From the NCBI GenBank assembly GCA_900768505.1, contig CAAGED010000037.1, positions 1 through 56,667 of the forward strand: a DNA stretch of 56,667 bases, given 5' to 3'. Both the position numbers and the translations under genes were made by a program. The stretch is from Lentisphaeria bacterium (GTDB taxonomy: Bacteria > Verrucomicrobiota > Lentisphaeria > Victivallales > Victivallaceae). The notes beneath the pieces were generated by a model. It worked only from the letters and a program-made list of their open reading frames with translations, did no database searches and was not told where the DNA came from. Shown one piece after another: positions 34,042 to 43,275 of this stretch (positions are counted from its first letter, which is position 1; each line of letters opens with the position of its first letter).

Positions 34042-34118
34042 GGGCGATTAGCTCAGCTGGCTAGAGCACTTGGTTTACACCCAAGGTGTCGGGAGTTCGA
34101 ATCTCTCATCGCCCACCA
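34042..34118 (+). tRNA. tRNA-Val (anticodon UAC), copy 2
   Basis: This is identical base for base to the tRNA at 33901-33977, again with an encoded CCA. The 64-bp spacer between the two shows no promoter and they are likely processed from one transcript. The identity of the copies against dissimilar flanks suggests recent duplication or gene conversion. Confidence 0.97.
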
Positions 34119-34329
34119 TTTTTTTGCCCGGATTTCAATAAAAATTTAGCAGAATGACAGTGTCGATTTTTCATTTTTTCCTGTTGTGATGTTATAATTA
34201 CAGGCGAACCTTCTCCCTTCCGCATTTATAAAAAAAGATTTTTTTGTAGATTCAATATCTTGATTTCTGGTGTATTTCATATATTTTATACTAAAAAGAT
34301 TTAATGATGATAGTTTTCAGGAGTGAATT

Positions 34330-34803
34330 ATGGCAGAAAAAAAACGAGAAGATAATATTGGAATGACCAGGTTGAGTCTCTCCTTGGAGCCTGCACTGGC
34401 GGAACAATTAAACCGTCTTACCCAGAGTGCCAATTATGAAAACCGTTCTGAATTTGTGCGGGACATGATTCGGGAAAAATTGGTACACGAGCGTTGGGAG
34501 CAGAATGATGACCGGGTTTTGGGAACTTACACGCTGATTTATGACCATCATCAGCGCGAACTTTGCGGCTTGCTGGTTCAATTGCAGCACGATGCAAATT
34601 TACATATTTTGGCATCAACACATGTTCACGTCAGCCATGAAATTTGTGCCGAAATGATTATGGTTACCGGCCTGGCCTCCGAGGTGCGGCGTCTCTTTAA
34701 CGAATTGCGTAAACCCCGGGGTATTTTGCATGCCACATTGGGAATGAGTTCAGTCGGAGATAATTTTACCGGTCAGGAACATGTCCATTGCGCCGGGAAA
34801 TAA
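34330..34803 (+). CDS. nikR: NikR-like nickel-responsive regulator
   Basis: The 157-residue protein has an N-terminal ribbon-helix-helix DNA-binding domain (about 12-53, MTRLSLSLEPALAEQLNRL) and a C-terminal ACT-like metal domain. All four nickel ligands of E. coli NikR have counterparts: H87, H98, H100 and C106 (THVHVSHEIC). When nickel is bound, the family represses nickel uptake genes or switches urease and hydrogenase genes. No nickel gene is near, so its targets are elsewhere. CAGGAG precedes the ATG. It stands alone, flanked by tRNAs and a gene-free region. Confidence 0.9.
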   Translation: MAEKKREDNIGMTRLSLSLEPALAEQLNRLTQSANYENRSEFVRDMIREKLVHERWEQNDDRVLGTYTLIYDHHQRELCGLLVQLQHDANLHILASTHVHVSHEICAEMIMVTGLASEVRRLFNELRKPRGILHATLGMSSVGDNFTGQEHVHCAGK

Positions 34804-35204
34804 GGGTTTGACGAGTTGAGCAGATCAGAAAAATATGTGGATTGAAAAAAAAGTACTGAACAAAAATCAATAATCCGGCGGCGACAGCTCCTGAAATATG
34901 ACGTAAAACTTAGATCAGCGTAGGATTGTCGTCCGATGCACGCAGAATCATAACGTGAAGTTATTTGAGATACATTTGTGATACGGCTAACTCAATTTCC
35001 CAGAAATGTCTCATATTTGAATAATGTTTTTTTAGTTGATGAAGTGTAAATGTTGAAAAAATCGGCAATAATTGATTTTTTCAATGTTTTGTCAAAATTC
35101 ATATTCCTTTACAAGATTTTCAAAATTAGATTTGTAAATTACTTAAATATGGGAAATTGTACATTTTGTTGTAATTAGATATTATATGTTTTTTACAAAA
35201 ATGA
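34804..35204. other. Gene-free AT-rich region after nikR
   Basis: About 400 bp with no plausible reading frame, no tRNA-like fold and no strong hairpin with a T run. It leads directly into copy 2 of the structured repeat. Confidence 0.5.
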
Positions 35205-35609
35205 CTTCTTGCGCTGACGCGGTAATTTTTGTTTTGTGACTTGCGGCGGAGATAATTTTCGAGATGGTAATACGTCACGACCGATGCAATTTTTATATTA
35301 CATTCGGAGGAGTATTGCGCATTGTTATGCATAATACATTATATTTGTCATGCCATATTATTGGTCTGGCAAAAGTAGCCCGAAGAAGATGGTAAAGATT
35401 CGAGGGCGGTTGCATGTTGAAAAACAATTAATTACGCATTTTTACCCCCAGGTAGGATTGATTTGAGTAACAAATCAATCCGTGGTGCAGGGCGGACGCG
35501 CCCTGCTTCAGGGGGCTGCAAGGGGAGGCTGAATAAGCCCCCCTTGCAAAAAAATTCCAACATATCGCCATAAGAGCGCAAGATGCCGCATATTTTGCGA
35601 AAAAAATCA
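35205..35609 (-). repeat. Structured interspersed repeat, copy 2 (behind the UDP-sugar pyrophosphorylase gene)
   Basis: Homologous over its whole length to 15879-16277. In the gene direction it begins at the stop codon of the pyrophosphorylase gene (35607-35609). Hairpins at 35456-35480, 35487-35506 and 35517-35548 correspond one-to-one with those in copy 1. In the third hairpin the two copies differ by two paired exchanges (T-A to G-C, G-C to A-T) and one extra G-C pair, which is the pattern expected from selection on RNA folding. Confidence 0.85.
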
Positions 35610-37034
35610 ATCCAAAATAAATTTCTCGCCGGTTTTAATTTCAATAATTTTACGTTCTGCTACCAAATTCGCCACATCCGCCGCATCAATTGCTAAACGT
35701 GGTGCAATTTCAATTTCGCAATTCAACGAACCGTCTTCGTGACGCGGAATCATCACTCCGGCTGCCGCCAAGCGTCGTGCATCACGCTCCATCAACATCA
35801 TGCGGCAACTTTCCACGGAGTCAACTCCGGTTTTATTTTTGGTGGGACCGAACATATCTTCCCGACTTCCTTCCAGAATCATCACCTCTTTGGCCAGCGG
35901 TAATGAATCAAATATGAATGATTCAAGTTTGACCGCATTGGGTTTATCCGGTGTAATCAATCTCCCCTGTTCATCCACGTAAGGCACTTTTTTATCCGCC
36001 CGATGCCACGGCAGACTTAAATCACCGTGTCCAGTCAACTGTTCAATAAAATCCCGGCTGAAAACCTGAATTGCCGGACTGCCGGCAATAAAACGTAATG
36101 TTCCGTCAGCGTTGGTCTGAGTTGCCAACTTCTCCGGCAAATCACTGTATTCAATAATTTCGGTGCGGCCGTCAATCCGGCAGAAATTACCAAGTTTTTC
36201 GAAGGCATTAGTCTTGGGGAGCATGATGGCGCTTACTTGTGAATTACAGAGCGTATGCAATCCGATAAAGAGAGGATTTACCACCGGAACCAGTGGATTA
36301 TCCACCTGAAAGTAGGAAATATATTCCACATCGTCTGCAATCATTCGTGCCAAAGCGCCACTTTTTTTCAGAGCCAGCAAGGTTCCGCCATGACCATCCG
36401 GCGCCAGTGCCAGCGAATCTTTGGCCGCAAGGAGCAATTTGCCGTCATAAGCCACTGCCGGCATGGTGCCCTGAACAAAAAATACTACATTTTCTCTATT
36501 TAAGCCAAAATAATCGTTTTGTGCGAAGAAATCCATGGTTTGCTGATTATTCAGCGGACTGGTCATGATGTACCAAACTAATTTTGCATCGTATTTTTCC
36601 TGACTGCGTAAAATTGCTCCGGCAAAACATTCAAAAAGCGATTTGTGCCGAATCGGCGTAATCAGGTAACTGCCCTTCGGTCCGTCAAAACCTAAACGCG
36701 ACCCCTGGCCGCCGGCTACGGTAAGAATTGCCACTTTCCCTTGACGAATCAGCTCCTCGCCGCAAACCATGGCTCGGGCGTAAAATTCCGCCTGCTCGGA
36801 ATCAGCCGGTTTCGCCGGATAATACGGTGCAGGTTCAATTTGTTTGGGCGGTTCGCTTTTGACTGGAGACACCACATATTTTTGAATTAATTTATCCAGA
36901 TGATCGAGCTCCAATTCATTGATCTGCCCTGCCAGTTTCTGCTGTGCGGCAGTATCCAATTCATTGAAAAAACGCAACACCTGTTGCTGATTATGAGATG
37001 CAAGTTTAGCGGACAAATCTTCGTAAAGGCTCAT
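35607..37034 (-). CDS. UDPGP-family UDP-sugar pyrophosphorylase (UAP1-like)
   Basis: The 475-residue protein resembles eukaryotic UDP-N-acetylhexosamine pyrophosphorylase: GGQGSRLGFDGPKG (108-121) is the nucleotide-binding signature of the UDPGP type 1 group, followed by an N-acetylhexosamine-like substrate region and QVDNPLVPVVNPLFIG. It would make UDP-GlcNAc or UDP-Glc from UTP and the sugar 1-phosphate. This differs from the usual bacterial GlmU or GalU enzymes and is found in some PVC and Bacteroidetes genomes. GGAG precedes the ATG. Copy 2 of the structured repeat starts at its stop codon. The exact sugar is not determined. Confidence 0.88.
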   Translation of the reverse strand: MSLYEDLSAKLASHNQQQVLRFFNELDTAAQQKLAGQINELELDHLDKLIQKYVVSPVKSEPPKQIEPAPYYPAKPADSEQAEFYARAMVCGEELIRQGKVAILTVAGGQGSRLGFDGPKGSYLITPIRHKSLFECFAGAILRSQEKYDAKLVWYIMTSPLNNQQTMDFFAQNDYFGLNRENVVFFVQGTMPAVAYDGKLLLAAKDSLALAPDGHGGTLLALKKSGALARMIADDVEYISYFQVDNPLVPVVNPLFIGLHTLCNSQVSAIMLPKTNAFEKLGNFCRIDGRTEIIEYSDLPEKLATQTNADGTLRFIAGSPAIQVFSRDFIEQLTGHGDLSLPWHRADKKVPYVDEQGRLITPDKPNAVKLESFIFDSLPLAKEVMILEGSREDMFGPTKNKTGVDSVESCRMMLMERDARRLAAAGVMIPRHEDGSLNCEIEIAPRLAIDAADVANLVAERKIIEIKTGEKFILD

Positions 37035-37109
37035 TTGAGATGCTTCTCCGTGTTTTGAGAATAAATTGTTTTTTAGGAAACTTTCCGGTTGGCCGGTTTC
37101 TTTTTTTGC

Positions 37110-37826
37110 TCAAAAAGAGACATTGACGTTGCCGGATATTTTCAACGGAGGCGGCATTAAAAAAATCCCCTCCGGTTGACTCCAATCCCGAACCCAGGTG
37201 CGCAGCAATAATGGATTTGTCGGCTCACCCCACGGGTTGATGTCGAGTACCATTATTTCGTTGTCGCCGGTGAAATATATATCCATTACCAGCGAATCAT
37301 AAGGCAGGCTCCATGCAATGGCATGGACGAATTTTTGCGCCATATTCCAAAAATTGTGTTTAACCCCCTCCAGCCGGCGATAGTGGCGCGTCAGCCAATA
37401 CTGGCTCATTGCCTTGAGTTCTCCGCACTGGATGAAGAGTCGGAATTCTCTGGCCCGAGTCATGTTACGATAAGGTTTGACGCAAATTGCCGTAACCTTT
37501 CCTTCGTCAATCTGGGTCTTTATTTTCTGACTCTGGATAAGCACGTTCCACGCGCTTTCCGGTGAATAAACCGCACCGCGTTTGGTCGCAAAACGTTCTG
37601 TATCAGTCGGAGAACATTCATCCACGGAGAGGAAACAATGACCCGGAACGGTTGACATCACCTGTTTCAGCCGGGAAATAACACCGATTACTACCGAGCC
37701 TTGGGTTTCGCTGCGATGAAGTGCCTTGATTTCGTCCGGGCTCAAATTTATGAACACGGTTGGAAAGGAGTAAGCGCCCAAAACCGGGTACCAGACTGGC
37801 ATTCTGACGAATTCGCGCATATTCAT
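37110..37826 (-). CDS. CDC123-like ATP-grasp protein
   Basis: The 238-residue protein shows the pattern of the D123/CDC123 family: an early Lys/Ser-Pro region (VDECSPTDTERFATKRG), the core REFRLFIQCGELKAMSQYW (126-144), and the metal-binding end DIYFTGDNEIMVLDINPWGEPTNPLLL with D182, D195, N197 and E201. In eukaryotes CDC123 is an ATP-grasp protein that promotes assembly of initiation factor eIF2. Bacterial relatives are known but uncharacterised; protein or peptide ligation has been proposed. CGGAG precedes the ATG. It lies 75 bp upstream of the pyrophosphorylase gene on the same strand, so they may form an operon. Family is fairly clear, function is not. Confidence 0.75.
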   Translation of the reverse strand: MNMREFVRMPVWYPVLGAYSFPTVFINLSPDEIKALHRSETQGSVVIGVISRLKQVMSTVPGHCFLSVDECSPTDTERFATKRGAVYSPESAWNVLIQSQKIKTQIDEGKVTAICVKPYRNMTRAREFRLFIQCGELKAMSQYWLTRHYRRLEGVKHNFWNMAQKFVHAIAWSLPYDSLVMDIYFTGDNEIMVLDINPWGEPTNPLLLRTWVRDWSQPEGIFLMPPPLKISGNVNVSF

Positions 37827-37882
37827 TTTTTATCTCCGTAATCTTTTATATGTTTATTGTATTTTATTTTTTTATGTTGCCG

Positions 37883-38833
37883 TCAAAAATCATCCTCGTC
37901 CGAATTGGCGCGATTGATTAATCGTAATTTCACGGCAAAACTTCTGATTATAAAAAAACTGTAAACGCTGGTAATTATAAAATAAATCCGGTCGAAACTC
38001 AAGTACGGCAGATTGAATGCTGGGAAAAATGAGCCGATGATAACGGCTGGTATTCCGGCGTATATGGCAATTTTGGCTAGATTCGCATAACTGAAGGTCT
38101 TCAGCGCTGCCGAATCAAATGCTGGATTGTTTTTGAATGAGAAAGAAATAAGGAAGAACGAGAAAATATAGAATAATAAAATAAACATCACACTACTGCG
38201 AATTACCTGAATAAATTGGGTTAACACCACCTGTGCCACCACTAGAGAGCTGATAAACGAGCTGTATGTGTCGAACTGAAGCACTTCGCTTTTTTGCCGG
38301 TTGGCCTCCATGATTTGAAGATATATTTTCTGAAACTCAGCTCCAGCCAGTTTGAGTTGTGCAATTAAATCATCTCCGTTGGTCAGGCTCATCGGATAAA
38401 ATACATTGGAAATCAATATGGTGTCACCCTCTTTTATTGCCGCTGCGGCGTATTCCGGCATCCAGAAAATACTCCAGGAATTATCCACCGGATAATCCTT
38501 GAGCACCTTGGGCAGTAAATCCGCCTCTGGCAGGTAAAAAAGCTTTATATTTTTAGTTAAAAAAACCAATCGTGCTGTCTTTGGGGATTTTTCCGGGACA
38601 ATTTGCCGGCCAAATGATATTTTTCCAAAATTTTCCTCGATTCGTCGGGTACAATCCCGGGTTGTTTCGTTAATTTTTTCCTGATTGCAGATTCCGACAA
38701 ATAAACTGGAGAGTATGGCAAGTAAAAAAAGATGCCACAAAGTGCGCCAAATGCTAAGCGTAGATACCTGCGCGAAGATTTCAGTTCCTCTGCAGCACTC
38801 GTACATCATTTTAAAAAAACCGATTTTATTCAT
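37883..38833 (-). CDS. Polytopic membrane protein, possibly DUF1189-like
   Basis: The 316-residue protein has one membrane segment near the N-terminus (30-48), a soluble region of about 140 residues likely outside the cytoplasm, and four more segments (about 192-212, 213-232, 250-270, 282-300), ending in an acidic tail. This layout, with a cytoplasmic N-terminus and the phrase ALKTFSYANLAKIAIYAGIPAVI before the last helices, resembles DUF1189 proteins, whose function is unknown. GGAG is upstream of the ATG. It lies 56 bp upstream of the CDC123-like gene on the same strand. Confidence 0.65.
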   Translation of the reverse strand: MNKIGFFKMMYECCRGTEIFAQVSTLSIWRTLWHLFLLAILSSLFVGICNQEKINETTRDCTRRIEENFGKISFGRQIVPEKSPKTARLVFLTKNIKLFYLPEADLLPKVLKDYPVDNSWSIFWMPEYAAAAIKEGDTILISNVFYPMSLTNGDDLIAQLKLAGAEFQKIYLQIMEANRQKSEVLQFDTYSSFISSLVVAQVVLTQFIQVIRSSVMFILLFYIFSFFLISFSFKNNPAFDSAALKTFSYANLAKIAIYAGIPAVIIGSFFPAFNLPYLSFDRIYFIITSVYSFFIIRSFAVKLRLINRANSDEDDF

Positions 38834-38961
38834 CCGCTTGCTCTCTCCATAATTGGGAACACGACTTCTTATTCATTATATTCGCTGGTTGTGGCAGTCG
38901 ACGCCATCATTGTTGCAGCTTTCTGAAAAAAAACGGCGATGCCACGCCGCTCTCATAATTT

Positions 38962-39555
38962 TTACATTTTGATTAAACGTTTATTGTCACGTTTCCGGTA
39001 ATAACTTTGCAGACGTTTCAATTTCTGCTCAATTGCTTTGCGATTGGCCGGAGTAAGGCGATCCACGAAAACCTTACCATCCAAATGATCCAGTTCATGC
39101 TGAATACACCGCCCCAGCAAGCCGCCGCATTCAACTTCCACGGTACGACCATTGAGCAGTGTGCTTTTTAAGGTTGCCTTGACCGGACGGGTTACCGGGG
39201 CATAAATTTCCGGTACGCTCAAACACCCTTCCTCCCGCTCGGAGCATTCACTGCTCACTGCAGTGATTTCAGGATTCACCAGCACCAGCGGCATCAGGGG
39301 GAACAATTCCAGTTCTCCCAGAGTCGGCGGCACTTCCATTGCGTCCGGCGAAATGTCAATTACCACCAAGCGGAGATTAACTCCAACCTGAGGTGCCGCG
39401 ATGCCAATACCGTTGAAGATGTTCATGGTATGGAGCATATACTCGGCCAATTCAATTACTTCCGGGGTTATCTGTTCAATTTTGCGACTGCTCTTGCTCA
39501 GAACTTCCGCTCCGTAGGTGCAGACCTCAAAATTTTGTCTTTTCTTAAAAATCAT
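38962..39555 (-). CDS. def: Peptide deformylase
   Basis: The enzyme removes the formyl group from nascent proteins. The 197-residue protein has all three motifs: GIGIAAPQVG (49-58), EGCLSVPE (109-116, C111) and QHELDHLDG (152-160, H153, E154, H157). I place the start at the ATG at 39555 (GGAAT upstream); a TTG two codons earlier is less likely. Usually def is next to fmt, which is absent here. Confidence 0.95.
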   Translation of the reverse strand: MIFKKRQNFEVCTYGAEVLSKSSRKIEQITPEVIELAEYMLHTMNIFNGIGIAAPQVGVNLRLVVIDISPDAMEVPPTLGELELFPLMPLVLVNPEITAVSSECSEREEGCLSVPEIYAPVTRPVKATLKSTLLNGRTVEVECGGLLGRCIQHELDHLDGKVFVDRLTPANRKAIEQKLKRLQSYYRKRDNKRLIKM

Positions 39556-39755
39556 GGTCAATATTCCGCTTATCCAGTCAATCCTGCCGGGTTGGCTGGC
39601 TGATTAAAAACTTATATGTTGTTTGCGGGCATTGTCGAAGTTAATTTTAGTCGGCAACACACCTCATATATCAAAAACCATTGTTTCAGGCAAATTTTTT
39701 GCAGAAGTTTTTCATGACCGTCTGCTAACCCGAATACCACTTCACCATACAATAC

Positions 39756-39810
39756 TATAAAAAAATAATACTGCAAGCAATTATTTATCCCCGCAGTATT
39801 ATTTTTTATA
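39756..39810 (-). terminator. Strong terminator behind the tolC-like gene
   Basis: An 18-bp near-perfect inverted repeat (39756-39774 with 39793-39810, one bulged A) flanked by T runs on both strands. It serves the tolC-like gene on the minus strand, 36 bp past the stop. It could work in both directions. Confidence 0.75.
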
Positions 39811-39846
39811 AATTAAAGCAAATTAAATCGAAAAAACGGCAATTTT

Positions 39847-41433
39847 CTACAACGCATCCGGAGTCACCGTCGCCTCGCCGGCCGGTTCGTCCTGAACTAC
39901 CACATCATCGGAGGAGTCAGGATTATTGTTGCTTTCTGTGCCGGATGGCGGAGCGTCCGCCACCGCGTCACTGATTGGTTCCGGACCGTTTACTCCGGCC
40001 AATGGCATGCCGGTCAGGTCGCTGTAAGTGGCGGCTTCCAGTTGTGCTTTGGCCTTGATAACATTCACCAGCGAGCTGACGAAATCAGTCTCAGCCTGAA
40101 CCAGGTCGCGCTGTGCTTCGTTCAAACGCGGTAGTTCCACGCTGCCGGCGCGGAATTCGACTTCCACCAAATCACGCTGTTCTGCTACTAAATCCAATGT
40201 TGCCTTGTAAATTTCCGCCTGCTTGACGCTCTGTTTGTAATTTGAAAGTGCACTGCGCACGTCCTGAACCACGGCAAGCCAGGCGTTGGCGGCATTATAC
40301 TGACTTTGCAGCAATAATGATTTTGCTTCGCGCAAGGTATTGTAACGGGCCAATCCGTCAAAAATCAACCAGTTGGCGTTTAGTCCGTAATTAAATGGCA
40401 TTTGATTGTAACGGTTGGAGTGATAGTCGCCAAGGTCACCTCGATTGTTATTGGTATTGAATGCAATGCTGCTGGTAGCGGTGATTACCGGCGAGAAAGC
40501 ACCTCTGGCGGCATAAACCTTATACTGCGCCACCTTGACTAATTCCCGATAAGCTTTCAGATCCGGGCGGTTGTTCAGGGCGCTGTTGAGGTATGAATCC
40601 ACTGACTGAAGGTGATCCTCGACAATATTGCCGATTTGTGCGAACTCAATATTTTCCGGCAAAGTTCCCTCCGGGTATCCCATCAGATTTGCCAAAGCGT
40701 AAACTGCCACTTCATACTGGTATTGAGCCGCAATCTGATTGCCGATGGCTGAATTGACCTTGATTTGGAAGTTGAGTACATCGCTTTTGCCCACGTAACC
40801 GGAATCGAACTTGATATTGGTATCATTCAAGTTGAACAATTGGAAGTTCATGTCCCGTTCCGCAATTCGTTTGGTTTCGATTGCCAGAAGAATGTCACTG
40901 TATGCGTAGGCTACGGCCTGAAGCAGCTGGCGGCGGGTGTCGTATTCGATTTGAGCCTGGTAGTTCCAGTTATGTTTGGCCATTTGAGTTTCCATGTAGC
41001 GAACCAGGCCGTTGAAAACCAGCCAGCTGGCATTCATACCGCTGCTGGTGGTGAAACTCTGTACATTGTCGCCGCTGGAGTAGTTGTGCTGACTTGAAGT
41101 GTTTACATGGGCGTTCTGGATGGCGAAGTTGGCACTCAAACTGGGAGCGTAAGCGCCCAGGGATTGGTAGTAACGCATCTTGGCCGCCACAACAGCATGG
41201 TAGGCAGCGATATACGAAACATTGTTCTTGCAAGCGATTTGCTGTGCTTTTTCCAAAGTAAGTACCTTTACATCGGCGAGTTCCGCCTCCCGGGCGTCCT
41301 TGGTGCGCGACGTGTAGCTGTTGCTGTCGAAGGCCTTGGCCGGTGGGGTGTCGTTACCTGCTTTGCAGCCGGCGAACAACACTGCCGAGAGAACACCTGC
41401 GATGGAGGTGGCAATCAGGGTGCATCTGTTCAT
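39847..41433 (-). CDS. TolC-family outer membrane efflux lipoprotein
   Basis: The 528-residue protein is of the TolC/OEP family, trimeric outer-membrane channels for drug or protein export. It has a lipoprotein signal peptide with lipobox LFAGC (C23), then two TolC repeats with long helices (about 55-270 and 280-460; for example LVQAETDFVSSLVNVIKAKAQLEAA) and the ALxNRPDLKAYRELV motif. The C-terminal tail (about 470-528) is acidic and Pro/Ser-rich. The start at 41433 has TTGGAGAA upstream; a longer in-frame extension reads as non-coding. No membrane-fusion or RND pump gene is beside it, so it may serve several pumps. Confidence 0.9.
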   Translation of the reverse strand: MNRCTLIATSIAGVLSAVLFAGCKAGNDTPPAKAFDSNSYTSRTKDAREAELADVKVLTLEKAQQIACKNNVSYIAAYHAVVAAKMRYYQSLGAYAPSLSANFAIQNAHVNTSSQHNYSSGDNVQSFTTSSGMNASWLVFNGLVRYMETQMAKHNWNYQAQIEYDTRRQLLQAVAYAYSDILLAIETKRIAERDMNFQLFNLNDTNIKFDSGYVGKSDVLNFQIKVNSAIGNQIAAQYQYEVAVYALANLMGYPEGTLPENIEFAQIGNIVEDHLQSVDSYLNSALNNRPDLKAYRELVKVAQYKVYAARGAFSPVITATSSIAFNTNNNRGDLGDYHSNRYNQMPFNYGLNANWLIFDGLARYNTLREAKSLLLQSQYNAANAWLAVVQDVRSALSNYKQSVKQAEIYKATLDLVAEQRDLVEVEFRAGSVELPRLNEAQRDLVQAETDFVSSLVNVIKAKAQLEAATYSDLTGMPLAGVNGPEPISDAVADAPPSGTESNNNPDSSDDVVVQDEPAGEATVTPDAL

Positions 41434-42167
41434 TGAACTTTCTCCAAAATATAAAATAAGATTGTAGTAAGCATTTTCAAAAAAATAACTCAAATAATTT
41501 TGGCTTACAAAATTATTTAGAAACCTAAATGAAAAATGTAAAAAAAGATACACTTTCAGACAAATAGTTTTAAACACTTGTTCATAGTAAAACCGTCCGC
41601 AAAGCGTATGATTACAAAATATAGAATTATTTTCGAAAAATGCAATATCGTTTTGCAAAAAAAACACTCAAAAAAAATTATTTCTGACCAGAGATGGAAA
41701 AATAATCTGAGAAAAAGAGTTAATTCGATAAAAAAAACTTGTAAATTTCTAAAAATGGTATATTTTAATGAACGGTTTTATTATGGTTTAGTAACGCCAT
41801 GACCTTAATCCGAGTAAAAAACGGATTTGATGCTGAATGTTGCAGTTCATTTCTGCGATTTTTTATGGAATTCGGCGAACCAGAAGGCGAAACAGTCAAC
41901 GTTGCTTAATTCGGCGGGGCGAAAGTCAATTGAGACTTTTGTGAGAGCGATTTAAAATGTTCCGGCTGTTAAGTTTTGCCCCCCGGCAGAACAAATAGTT
42001 TTGAATGCCGTTAAGATGCGTTCAAGACAACGGTTGCTTCTGATTCCAAATGCAGACGCATTCCATAGAAAATGGCGGCAGTTCCGCAATGCATTGTGCT
42101 TCAAAAGTTTTTTCTCCGGCAGGGTTTATTGGCATAAAAGTCAAAAAACTTTATGGAAGAAGTAACA
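41434..42167. other. Gene-free region between tolC and prs
   Basis: About 730 bp, AT-rich up to 41800. A short plus-strand frame at 41578-41802 is rich in Lys and Asn, has no ribosome binding site and is not called. AATCCG and CGGATT at about 41807-41827 form a small hairpin. Promoters for both divergent genes should lie here, but none is clear. Confidence 0.5.
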
Positions 42168-43130
42168 ATGGATATGGATAGTGCGGTAGCAAAAAACATT
42201 CGGGTCTACTCCGGTTCTGCTCATCCCCAGTTGGCGAAAAAAATCGCCGAACACATGGGGGAAGAGCTCGGCAAAGTCAATCTTATGCGCTTCCCCGACG
42301 GCGAAATATTCTGCCAATTTGAAGAAAACGTGCGTCGCGCGGATGTGTTCATTATTCAACCGACCTGTGCGCCCCCCAATGAAAATCTGATGGAGCTTCT
42401 GATCATGATTGATGCGGCCAAGCGTGCTTCTGCAGCCCGTATCACCGCAGTAGTGCCTTTTTATGGCTATGCCCGGCAGGATCGCAAGGATAAGCCAAGG
42501 GTTCCAATCACTGCCAAACTGGTGGCAAATTTGTTGACCACCGCCGGTGCGGATCGGATTTTGACCATGGATTTGCACTCTCAGCAGATTCAGGGTTTTT
42601 TTGATATTCCGGTGGATCATCTTTATGCCCGGCCGGTGCTGGTTCCGGCATTGAAGAACGTTCTGGGCGCCGATCCGGTGGTTGTATCTCCGGACTCCGG
42701 CAGTGCAAAAATGGCAATGTATTTCTGCGATATGCTTCAGGGTGGTTTCGCGGTGGTTGCCAAGCGGCGGATTAACGCCACCAGCGTGGCTTCATCTCAC
42801 CTGGTCGGCGAAGTTAAAGACAAGGTTTGCGTAATTACTGACGATTTGACCAGTACGGCCGGCACCTTGTGTGCGGCAGCCAACATTCTCAAGGAAAAGG
42901 GAGCAAGGAAAGTTTACTGCGCAGTTTCCCACTGCATGTTGAATGATGAAGGACGCCGTAAAATTATTGAAAATGATGCCATCAGCGGTATGTTTACCAC
43001 CGATGCCGTGCCAATTGATTACGATTTGAACGGCAAACTGCAGGTGGTAAGTATTGCGCCGTTGCTGGCGGAGGCGATTCGCCGGATTCATGAAGGCAAG
43101 TCGGTATCCTGCCTTTTCAAGAGTCTCTAA
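42168..43130 (+). CDS. prs: Ribose-phosphate pyrophosphokinase
   Basis: Prs makes PRPP for nucleotide, His and Trp synthesis. The 320-residue protein has RFPDGEIFCQFEENVRRADVFIIQP, the catalytic loop YARQDRKD, the DLHSQQIQGFFDIPVDHL block, and the PRPP-binding ITDDLTSTAGTL. I start it at 42168, which has GGAAG nine bases upstream; an ATG five codons earlier lacks a binding site. It opens the run prs-rplY-pth-rpsF-ssb-rpsR-rplI-dnaB. Confidence 0.96.
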   Translation: MDMDSAVAKNIRVYSGSAHPQLAKKIAEHMGEELGKVNLMRFPDGEIFCQFEENVRRADVFIIQPTCAPPNENLMELLIMIDAAKRASAARITAVVPFYGYARQDRKDKPRVPITAKLVANLLTTAGADRILTMDLHSQQIQGFFDIPVDHLYARPVLVPALKNVLGADPVVVSPDSGSAKMAMYFCDMLQGGFAVVAKRRINATSVASSHLVGEVKDKVCVITDDLTSTAGTLCAAANILKEKGARKVYCAVSHCMLNDEGRRKIIENDAISGMFTTDAVPIDYDLNGKLQVVSIAPLLAEAIRRIHEGKSVSCLFKSL

Positions 43131-43275
43131 TCAGAATCGCGTTTGATGTGGAAAACGGAGATTTAATTGCCGAAAGTAATTCTTTACCGGGATGACAGCG
43201 CAATTTGAAATTCCGAAGATGATAGAGTATAACCTAAAATAAAAATAAATTTTTTTCTTAACGAAAGGAACCGTA

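Noticed and set aside
31088..34118. Integrative element with attachment sites at the tRNA-Val genes
   Set aside because: No copy of the tRNA 3' end was found on the other side of the capsid island, and no integrase gene is present.
41578..41802. 74-codon plus-strand frame upstream of prs
   Set aside because: Lys/Asn-rich from local AT-richness, no binding site, no conserved pattern; it occupies the tolC upstream region.
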